Position numbers and translations under genes: made by a program. The notes under the pieces were generated by a model. That model saw only the letters and a program-made list of their open reading frames with translations. It ran no database searches and was not told where the DNA came from. Positions 57,222 through 64,000 of a DNA stretch of 64,000 bases are shown here, piece after piece. How positions within the stretch are numbered: position 1 is the first letter of the stretch; each line of letters begins with the position of its first letter. The DNA comes from Oscillospiraceae bacterium (GTDB lineage Bacteria > Bacillota > Clostridia > Oscillospirales > CAG-272), in assembly GCA_015063795.1 (NCBI GenBank), contig SVTL01000008.1, positions 27,469 to 91,468 of the forward strand, read 5' to 3'.

Positions 57222-57306
57222 GGGGGAATTCCCGAGCGGCCAAAGGGGGCAGACTGTAAATCTGTTGTCACTGACTTCGGTGGTCCGAATCCACCTTCCC
57301 CCACCA
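57222..57306 (+). tRNA. tRNA-Tyr(GTA), CCA encoded, long variable arm
   Basis: GGGGGAA...CAGA-CTGTAAA-TCTG...TGGTCCGAATCCACC-TTCCCCCACCA. Confidence 0.94.
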
Positions 57307-57454
57307 ACAAAAAGAGACAGCATCTGCTGTCTTTTTTTGTTGCATGAGAACGATGGGTGAGAAACGCCGTGCAAGAACGGCGCTGTGCTTTTCTTTTTTG
57401 CAGTCGAACGCGTTCTTGCAGCGATTGGAGGCACTCCAATCGCTTTGGTCTCTG

Positions 57455-57483
57455 CGAATCCACCTTCCCCCACCAACAAAAAG
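57455..57483 (+). repeat. Duplicate of the tRNA-Tyr 3' end (identical to 57286-57314)
   Basis: CGAATCCACCTTCCCCCACCAACAAAAAG, 29/29 identical. Confidence 0.95.
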
Positions 57484-57516
57484 CCTAATTTGTCTACCGG
57501 ACAAATTAGGCTTTTT
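57484..57516 (+). terminator. Hairpin/terminator following tRNA-Tyr 3'-end duplicate
   Basis: GCCTAATTTGTC-TACCG-GACAAATTAGGCTTTTT. Confidence 0.85.
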
Positions 57517-57720
57517 GAACTAAGTGTTCCGCAAGCGGAACGTGAAGTATGCTTCGCAAGTGAAGCGAGGCTACGCCTCGTGAAGTGCGCTTCGCGCGAT
57601 AAGATGCGGAACACTTAACTTCACTGCTCCGAAGGAGCAACTTCACTATGCCGAAGGGCATAACTTCACTGCGGCTTGCCGCAACTTCACGATTGAAATC
57701 TTTACAAGCGTGTAATATAA
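57517..57720. repeat. Nested hairpin array, GTGAAGT/ACTTCAC linkers
   Basis: GTTCCGC-AA-GCGGAAC, CGAGGC-TAC-GCCTCG, GCGC-TTC-GCGC, then TGCTCC-GAA-GGAGCA, TATGCC-GAAG-GGCATA, TGCGGC-TT-GCCGCA with ACTTCAC. Confidence 0.9.
57632..57719. repeat. Left 88-bp direct repeat flanking the IVS-type gene
   Basis: Identical to 58213-58300. Confidence 0.93.
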
Positions 57721-57745
57721 TATTGGTTAAAGTGAGGTGTATATA

Positions 57746-58096
57746 ATGTCCGAATCCAAACTCCGATCACAATCCATGGATTTTGCAGTATCTATTATTC
57801 ATCTTGTAAAAGTCCTCAAAGAGAAAAGAGAATCCATTATTTCCAACCAAATCGGCAGAAGTGGTACATCCATTGGCGCAAACATCCGTGAGGCTCAGTA
57901 TGCTCACGGCAAGGCAGATTTTATTGCCAAGCTTCAAATCGCGCTCAAGGAAGCAAACGAAACAGGATATTGGTTAGAGCTTTTGTATAAAACGAACTAC
58001 ATTTCCGAAAGTGAATATAAAATGCTTGATTCCGCTTGCACGAGTATCAGAGTAATGTTGATATCTTCCATCAACACCGCCAAGGAGAAGCAATGA
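57746..58096 (+). CDS. Four-helix-bundle protein (23S rRNA intervening-sequence protein family, TIGR02436-like)
   Basis: SMDFAVSIIHLVKVLKEKRESIISNQIGRSGTSIGANIREAQYAHGKADFIAKLQIALKEANETGYWLELL. Confidence 0.92.
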   Translation: MSESKLRSQSMDFAVSIIHLVKVLKEKRESIISNQIGRSGTSIGANIREAQYAHGKADFIAKLQIALKEANETGYWLELLYKTNYISESEYKMLDSACTSIRVMLISSINTAKEKQ

Positions 58097-58296
58097 ATAC
58101 CTACAGTATGAATGAGCTGAAGAGAATCAAAATGATGCTTTTATCCAATGAACAGCCATCTTTTGAAGCTATTGATTCTGCGATTGGCGAGCTTGAAATG
58201 ATGAAAATGGAAAAGGAGCAACTTCACTATGCCGAAGGGCATAACTTCACTGCGGCTTGCCGCAACTTCACGATTGAAATCTTTACAAGCGTGTAA
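58093..58296 (+). pseudogene. Short ORF whose 3' end is formed by the right 88-bp repeat (probably truncated gene)
   Basis: MNTYSMNELKRIKMMLLSNEQPSFEAIDSAIGELEMMKME then repeat-encoded KEQLHYAEGHNFTAACRNFTIEIFTSV. Confidence 0.5.
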
Positions 58297-58300
58297 TATA
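58213..58300. repeat. Right 88-bp direct repeat flanking the IVS-type gene
   Basis: Identical to 57632-57719; followed by extra TTTACAAGCGTGTAATAT copy. Confidence 0.93.
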
Positions 58301-58329
58301 TTTACAAGCGTGTAATATCATATTGGCGA

Positions 58330-58490
58330 AAGCCGAGTGATCTTGCCCTTCGGGCAGTTAAGAGGCGAATATACTATCACTTTCACGAAGTGAACATATC
58401 ACATTTTGCTTTGGCAAACTATTTCACCAAAGGCGTTGCCTTTGATTTCACCGTGAGCGCAAGCGAACGATTTCACGAAAAACGAACGCT
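58330..58490. repeat. Hairpin array, ATTTCAC linker
   Basis: TGCCC-TTC-GGGCA; TTCAC-GAA-GTGAA ATATCAC; CAAAGGC-GTT-GCCTTTG ATTTCAC; CGTGAGCGCAAGCGAACG ATTTCAC. Confidence 0.7.
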
Positions 58491-58707
58491 TCTGTGAGAA
58501 CTCGAATTCATACGCCAAAACGGAAATACCATCTGTTTTGCCGCCCATAGCCAAAACCCCGAATGCAAAAGCGTTCGGTTTTTTCCTTTTTCACTCTTCC
58601 CTCTTGCCCCGCGCACGCTTTTGTGGTATCATGAAAAAAAGGCGATACCACGCCCTTTTCCCCCGCACCTTCCATACCGCCAAAAAACAAAACAAGGAGA
58701 CAAGACG

Positions 58708-59388
58708 ATGAAGCTCACCTTTCTGGGAACGGGCGCAGCCGACTGGCCGATCCGAAAGCCCGCGCAAGCCGCCGAATTCCGCAGACTGTCCTCCCTGCTC
58801 ATCGATGACACGCTTCTCATCGATCCGGGACCGCAGGTGATGGAGGCGCTGACCGAGCTGGGCAAGGACCCAACCGCCATCCGATTCCTTCTCAACACCC
58901 ACCCCCACCGCGACCACTACTCTCCCGAAACCCGCTCGGCGCTGGAAGCGTTGGGCGCGGTCTTCCACCCCCTGACCGAAGGCGATACCGTAAGCATCGG
59001 ACCATACACCGTGCAAGCCTTCCGCGCCAACCACGGCACCAGCACCAACGCCCTCCATTTTCTGATCCGCGACGGCGAGCGCACCCTCTTTTACGGTCTG
59101 GACGGCGCGTGGCTGTTGTACGACGAGGTGCAGGCGATCAAGAGCAGCTGCCCCGACCTTGCCGTTTTTGACGGAACGGTGGGCGAACGCGAGGGCGACT
59201 ACCGCATTTTCGAGCACAACAACCTGGCCATGGTCCGCCAGATGAAGGCTACGCTGTCGCCCTACATCAAGCGCTTTTTCATCAGTCACATGGCGCGCAC
59301 CCTGCACACCGACCACGAAACGCTGTGTGAGTCCATGCGCCCGTACGGCATCGACGTCGCCTGCGACGGACTGGAGATCGAGCTGTAA
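58708..59388 (+). CDS. MBL-fold metallo-hydrolase (PhnP-like)
   Basis: FLGTGAADWP, LLIDPGPQ, NTHPHRDHYSPET, HGTSTNALHFLI. Confidence 0.85.
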   Translation: MKLTFLGTGAADWPIRKPAQAAEFRRLSSLLIDDTLLIDPGPQVMEALTELGKDPTAIRFLLNTHPHRDHYSPETRSALEALGAVFHPLTEGDTVSIGPYTVQAFRANHGTSTNALHFLIRDGERTLFYGLDGAWLLYDEVQAIKSSCPDLAVFDGTVGEREGDYRIFEHNNLAMVRQMKATLSPYIKRFFISHMARTLHTDHETLCESMRPYGIDVACDGLEIEL

Positions 59389-59418
59389 AAAACGAAACGA
59401 CCGAGAAAGGAGATCGGC

Positions 59419-60189
59419 ATGGCACACCAAGAGATCAAGCGCATACAACAAAACGCCTCGACCGCCGTGCTCTTTGTCCACGGCATTCTGGGAACGCCCG
59501 ACCACTTTCGTGACCTCCTGCCCTTGCTGCCCGAGGAGACTTCGGCGTGGGCTCTTCTGCTCGACGGCCACGGCAAGGACGCAAAGGCGTTTGCCAAAAG
59601 CTCCATGAGCGTGTGGGAGAAGCAGGTGAAGCAGGCGGTGGAGGAATTGGCCGCCACCCACGACCGGATCCTGATCGCCGCCCACTCCATGGGAACGCTG
59701 TTTGCCATCGACGAGGCCCTGCGCGAACCGAAGATTACGGGGCTTTTCCTGCTGGCCGTCCCGCTGTACATCACGCTGAAGCCGCGCGCGGTCAGAAATT
59801 CGCTGAAGGTCTGCTTTCACCGCGTGGACCATGACCCCTATGCGCTGGCGGCGGAAAGAGCCTGCAGCGTTGCCATCGGAAAGAACCCGCTTGCCTGCCT
59901 CGGCTGGCTGCCCCGCTTCTGCGAGCTGCTAAGCAAGGCCAAGCGTACCCGCCCGCTGATCGAACGTCTGCAGACGCGATGCACGGTTTATCACTCCCAA
60001 AACGACGAGCTGGTCTCCGCCCGCTCGCTGAAGCACCTGCTTGAAAACGATCGCATTTCGGTCTGCATCCTGCCGAACTCCGGTCACTATGCCTACGCCG
60101 AATCGGACGCCGCCTGTTTGCAAGAACAATTCCGCGCCTTTGCCGCAACAAAAACACAAGCAACCGGGAAAGGAAAAAGCTCACCGTGA
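59419..60189 (+). CDS. Alpha/beta hydrolase (serine aminopeptidase/monoacylglycerol-lipase-like)
   Basis: AVLFVHGILGTPDHFRDL, AAHSMGTLFAID, NSGHYAYAE. Confidence 0.85.
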   Translation: MAHQEIKRIQQNASTAVLFVHGILGTPDHFRDLLPLLPEETSAWALLLDGHGKDAKAFAKSSMSVWEKQVKQAVEELAATHDRILIAAHSMGTLFAIDEALREPKITGLFLLAVPLYITLKPRAVRNSLKVCFHRVDHDPYALAAERACSVAIGKNPLACLGWLPRFCELLSKAKRTRPLIERLQTRCTVYHSQNDELVSARSLKHLLENDRISVCILPNSGHYAYAESDAACLQEQFRAFAATKTQATGKGKSSP

Positions 60190-60572
60190 TCCGCACGCGC
60201 CGTTTTTGGTATGCGATCCTCTTTGTTCTGCTGCTGGCTGCCGAGACCGCCATCGCCCTCTTTGTCCGCGATGCCTTCGTCCGCCCTTATGTGGGCGATG
60301 CGCTGGTGACGCTGCTCATCGGCTGTTTTTGCCGTACCCTCTCGCCGGGCAAGCCCCGTCTGCTGCCGCTGTATGTGTTCCTCTTCGCGGCGGCCGTGGA
60401 GCTTTTGCAGCTTTTCGATCTTGTCGCTTTGCCGGGACTGCAGGACAACGCGCTCCTCTCCACGCTCATCGGGCGTACCTTTTCGCCTGCCGACCTTGTC
60501 TGCTACGCCGTCGGCTGCACAGCGCTCTTTGCCCTCGACCGTCTGCTCTCATCGCGGCTGTCCCATCCGTAA
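60186..60572 (+). CDS. DUF2809 membrane protein
   Basis: Small four-TM protein, ELLQLFDLVALPGLQDNALLSTLIGRTFSPADLVCYAVGC; GTG start, ATGA-like overlap. Confidence 0.8.
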   Translation: MIRTRRFWYAILFVLLLAAETAIALFVRDAFVRPYVGDALVTLLIGCFCRTLSPGKPRLLPLYVFLFAAAVELLQLFDLVALPGLQDNALLSTLIGRTFSPADLVCYAVGCTALFALDRLLSSRLSHP

Positions 60573-60624
60573 AACAAGCCGCTTTCTCTGCGCGCCTGCA
60601 ACAAGATCGCTTGCCGTCACAATC

Positions 60625-60667
60625 AAAAAGGACGAGAAGGGCCCGACCCGATCTTCGTCCTTTTTTC
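60625..60667. terminator. Bidirectional terminator between convergent genes
   Basis: AAAAAGGACGA...TCGTCCTTTTTT. Confidence 0.7.
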
Positions 60668-60708
60668 ATTCGCATCCACAGAAGACACGTCCCTTGCCGC
60701 AAGCAAGC

Positions 60709-61578
60709 CTACATCCTGTTTCCCTCCTTGCGGTACCGTCCGGGGGTCAGATCGAAATAGGCATGGAACTTGCGGTAAAAATAGTGCTTATCCTCAAAGC
60801 CGACACGCAGCGCGATCTCCTCCACAGGAAGCTCGGTGCTTCGAAGCAGAAGCCTGGCGATGGTAAGCCGTTTGCGGTTCAAAAGCTCGGTGAAGGTCAG
60901 ATCAAACAGCTCCTTCACCGTCCGCTGTGTCTGCCGCTCGCTCAGATTCAGGGCGGCCGCCAGATCGCTCAGGCAGATCTTTTTCACATAATTCTCATTC
61001 AAAAACTCCTCGATCTGCTCGGACAGCGAGATCTTTTCGTTCCGACTTCCCGCCTCACAGAGCGTCGCCTTGCCGCCGATCCGACACGCCAGCTCATACA
61101 GCGAGAGGAAGAGCATCTCCCCCGCGATCAGATTGGCGGAAAAGACCGCCAGCTCCCGATTGGCAAGCGACACATACTGCTCATAAATGCGGCTGTCACG
61201 GATCACGCAGACATCGGTAAGCCCGCCGAACGAGCCGGCAAACAGCGGATGGATCAGCCCCTGCGCTTTTTTGGTCTCGCAAAAAACGAAGCGGAAGCCC
61301 ACGCGGAAGGACGCCTCCTCCTCATACAGATAATGCGCCATGCCGGGCGGAATGATGCAAACGTCACCCTCGCTCAGCAGAAGGGTGTGATCCTCGGCGA
61401 TGATGCGGATCTTGCCGCGAACGGCGATGTGCACCTCATACGCGGAGTGAAAATGGTAATGATCCCTCGTCAGCCGGCCGCTGACAAAATCGGGCTTGAG
61501 AATGAAGTGGCAGAGCACATCGGCCTTTTCCACGGAAAGCACCAGATAGCTCCGATCCTCGCTGTTTCGTTTCAACAT
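60709..61578 (-). CDS. AraC-family transcriptional regulator with cupin N-terminus
   Basis: ISLSEQIEEFLNENYVKKICLSDLAAALNLSERQTQRTVKELFDLTFTELLNRKRLTIARLLL...FEDKHYFYRKFHAYFDLTPGRYRK. Confidence 0.92.
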   Translation of the reverse strand: MLKRNSEDRSYLVLSVEKADVLCHFILKPDFVSGRLTRDHYHFHSAYEVHIAVRGKIRIIAEDHTLLLSEGDVCIIPPGMAHYLYEEEASFRVGFRFVFCETKKAQGLIHPLFAGSFGGLTDVCVIRDSRIYEQYVSLANRELAVFSANLIAGEMLFLSLYELACRIGGKATLCEAGSRNEKISLSEQIEEFLNENYVKKICLSDLAAALNLSERQTQRTVKELFDLTFTELLNRKRLTIARLLLRSTELPVEEIALRVGFEDKHYFYRKFHAYFDLTPGRYRKEGNRM

Positions 61579-61711
61579 TGGATAAATACGACATAAAGTA
61601 TCCTTTTATGTCCGAATCCTTTCTTGAATATCCCATGGGAATATAGTATCATAAAACCGAAAAAAAGTAAAGACCCTGTCTGATTTTCAGGCAAAAGAAA
61701 AGAGGATTTTT

Positions 61712-62485
61712 ATGACACTGAAGGAAAAGGTGGCATCCCGCCGAAAGATCTGTGGCATCCACGTCAATCTCACCGATCCGATCGTGACCGAGCTGATCTC
61801 CTATCTGGGCTACGACTTCATCTGGGTGGACATGGAGCACACCAAGCTCTCGCCCGAGCACATCCACCACCACATTCTCGCCGCCAAGGCAGGCAACACC
61901 CCCATCGTCGTCCGCGTACCGGTCAACGACCTCACCGTCACCAAAAAAGTGCTGGAGATGGGCATCGACGGCATCGTGTTTCCCATGGTCCGCGACACCG
62001 ACCACGCCAAGGAGCTGCTGAGCCATACGCTCTATCCGCCGTACGGCACGCGAGGCTGCGGTCCCAAGGGCGCCGTCCGCTACGACGGAGAGCTCGAAAA
62101 GGCCTACTACCGCGACGCTCACTTGCAGCTCTGCCGTTTTGTGCAGGTGGAAACAGAGTCCGCCGCCAACGACGCACAGCGCATCGCGGCCCTGCCCCAT
62201 CTGGACGGCTGTATCTTAGGCATGCACGACCTGTCGGGCTCCATCGGGCGGCTGGGCGACATTTTCTGCGAGAAGAATCTGTCCCTCGCGAACAAAACCA
62301 TCGCCGCCTTCCGTGCTGCGGGACGCTCCGTCGGCGTTTCCACCTTCGCCACCGACCGCGAAACGCTGGAGCGCTATGACCGCATGGGGCTCAACATCCT
62401 TTCCACCGGCGCCGACTATGTATACATCCAACAGCTGGGCAGACAAACGCTGGCGCTGGCGCGGGACATCCAAAAGCAGGCATGA
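61712..62485 (+). CDS. HpcH/HpaI aldolase family protein
   Basis: GYDFIWVDMEHTKLSPEHIHHHI, GIDGIVFPMVRDTDHAKEL, YPPYGTRGCGPKGA, GMHDLSGSIG. Confidence 0.9.
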   Translation: MTLKEKVASRRKICGIHVNLTDPIVTELISYLGYDFIWVDMEHTKLSPEHIHHHILAAKAGNTPIVVRVPVNDLTVTKKVLEMGIDGIVFPMVRDTDHAKELLSHTLYPPYGTRGCGPKGAVRYDGELEKAYYRDAHLQLCRFVQVETESAANDAQRIAALPHLDGCILGMHDLSGSIGRLGDIFCEKNLSLANKTIAAFRAAGRSVGVSTFATDRETLERYDRMGLNILSTGADYVYIQQLGRQTLALARDIQKQA

Positions 62486-62499
62486 AAGGGGAAAAAGGC

Positions 62500-63711
62500 A
62501 TGACATACATCGATCTCAACGACCAGCTCTTCCGCCAGACCGTGGTGGACAAGGAAAAGAATATGTACTTGGGGCAGGTCAGCACCGTGATGCTGGAGGA
62601 CGAAAAAACCATCCTGGCCGTTTACCCCAAGGGCGGACACGGACGCGGCAGTCTGGTGATGAAAAAGAGCACGGACGGCGGTCTGAGCTGGGGCGAGCGG
62701 ATGCCGCTTCCCGAATCCTTCGTCACCGCGCTGGAGGTCCCTGTCCTCTTCCGCATGACCGACGCGGAGGGCAAAAAGCGTCTGATCCTGTTTTCGGGCT
62801 TCTACCCCATGCGGAAAGCGGTATCCGAAGACGACGGCGCAAGCTGGACCGAGCTGGAGGTCATGGGCGATTATGCGGGCATCTGCGCCATGTCCGACAT
62901 CATCGAGCTGGAAAAGAAGGGGGAGTATCTTGCCCTCTTCCACGATGACAAGGATGTGTCGCACAGCGAAAAGGGAGGCGTCCGCCATGAATTCTGGCGC
63001 TATGCGTCGGGCGGCGAGCGCAAATACGTCCGCAAGATCATTCAGACAAGCGCCGACGGCTCCGAGTTCTGCAGGGAAACGCTGTTTGTGGACGGCAATG
63101 CCGATCTTCCCGAGGAAAACGGCGAGAAGATCTACCAAACCTATTTCAGCAACATGGACAGCGGCAGTCAGCTGGAGATCCGACGGACGATCACGCGTGA
63201 CGGCGGGCTGAGCTGGAGCGATCCGGAGCCTGTCATCAGCCATCCGACCGCCTTCCTGTGCGAGCCGGGCACCATCGAGCTGAAGGACGGACGCATCGCC
63301 GTTCTGATGCGCGACAATTCACGCAAGCACAACTCCTTCATCATGTTCAGCGACGACCGCGGACGGAGCTTTTCCGGGCTGCGGGAGCTTCCCGACGTTC
63401 TCACCGGCGACCGCCACATTTGCCGCAGGCTGCACGACGGACGCATCGCCGTCACCTTCCGCGACCGCTTTGCCGACAGCGTTTCCTTCGGCGATTGGGT
63501 GCTTTGGATCGGCAGCGACGAGGACCTGATCCACGGGCGTGACGGCCAGTTCAGATTCCGTCTGAAGGACTGCCTCAACTGGGACTGCGCCTATTCGGGG
63601 CTTCACATCCTGCCCGATGACACCATCGTGGCCATCACCTACGGCCGTTGGGAGTCCAAAGAGAAGAACTATATCCTTTCGGTTCGCCTGCATCTCAGCG
63701 AGTTCGAATAA
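62500..63711 (+). CDS. Sialidase-like (BNR/Asp-box) exo-hydrolase family protein
   Basis: Asp-box-like STDGGLSWGERMPL, TRDGGLSWSDPEPV, SDDRGRSFSGLREL. Confidence 0.85.
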   Translation: MTYIDLNDQLFRQTVVDKEKNMYLGQVSTVMLEDEKTILAVYPKGGHGRGSLVMKKSTDGGLSWGERMPLPESFVTALEVPVLFRMTDAEGKKRLILFSGFYPMRKAVSEDDGASWTELEVMGDYAGICAMSDIIELEKKGEYLALFHDDKDVSHSEKGGVRHEFWRYASGGERKYVRKIIQTSADGSEFCRETLFVDGNADLPEENGEKIYQTYFSNMDSGSQLEIRRTITRDGGLSWSDPEPVISHPTAFLCEPGTIELKDGRIAVLMRDNSRKHNSFIMFSDDRGRSFSGLRELPDVLTGDRHICRRLHDGRIAVTFRDRFADSVSFGDWVLWIGSDEDLIHGRDGQFRFRLKDCLNWDCAYSGLHILPDDTIVAITYGRWESKEKNYILSVRLHLSEFE

Positions 63712-63790
63712 AATCCCCCTCGCAACGCAAACGGCGGAGCTATAGGGCTGTACCCTAAAGGACAGTTTTATCTGCCGACAGAAAAAACAG

Positions 63791-63819
63791 AAACCGCAGA
63801 TTGATTTTCTGCGGTTTTT
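63791..63819 (+). terminator. Rho-independent terminator
   Basis: AAACCGCAG-ATTGATTTT-CTGCGGTTTTTG. Confidence 0.75.
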
Positions 63820-63898
63820 GTGATATAATAGGGTGTGTGGTTAACACTGTATATAAACGTATTTTGCTACGATAAATAAGAATTTGACGAGGTAAAAT

Positions 63899-64000
63899 AT
63901 GAACATTGAATATAAAGACATTCATAATTTTGAGCAAGAAGATTTAGAAAGACTGTTTTTATCTGTTGAATGGTCGTCGGGACATTTTCCCGATAAGCTT
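63899..64000 (+). CDS. N-terminal fragment, probable GNAT acetyltransferase (truncated by window edge)
   Basis: MNIEYKDIHNFEQEDLERLFLSVEWSSGHFPDKL..., typical GNAT N-terminus. Confidence 0.6.
   Translation, partial: MNIEYKDIHNFEQEDLERLFLSVEWSSGHFPDKL

Noticed and set aside
1-64000. rRNA operons, IS elements or transposases
   Set aside because: None found in either strand by inspection of ORFs and sequence.

Overview
This is a GC-rich 64-kb chromosomal window that looks like a Clostridia/Oscillospiraceae-type Firmicute, judged from gene content and intergenic repeats. Most of it is housekeeping: coaX plus an ECF S-component, mntP, a FtsX-type ABC transporter, cysteine synthase, rsmA, GTP-PEPCK, nitrilase, a Na+/Ala(Gly) symporter behind a glycine riboswitch, mnmG, uvrB-uvrA-WG-repeat gene, radC, a 3xSLH surface protein with about nine internal repeats, Fic, rplM-rpsI, a G5/3D protein, lplA, three tRNAs, and an AraC/HpaI-aldolase/sialidase-like locus. 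Two things stand out. (1) The intergenic regions carry at least 11 arrays of short perfect hairpins. Stems differ but keep complementarity, most have a C-GNA-G triloop core (CGAAG), and they are joined by conserved 7-8 nt linkers (ATATCAC, AATTCATG, AACTTCAC, ATTTCAC). A limited vocabulary of hairpins is reused. A second repeat family has a conserved TTTTTGAAAAA-like loop under variable stems. One array appears to interrupt a second-family element. (2) An 8.4-kb P22-like head/packaging/lysis cassette (TerS, TerL, propeller protein, portal, scaffold, coat, adaptor, M23 lysin, holin) has no recognisable integrase, repressor, replication or tail-fibre genes. It sits behind a LexA-box-like palindrome, and its TerS appears to start at ATC. 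A third locus next to tRNA-Tyr combines a 29-bp tRNA 3'-end duplication, hairpin arrays, and an orphan IVS-type four-helix-bundle gene flanked by identical 88-bp direct repeats. All calls were made by eye from sequence and the ORF track; no database searches were run.
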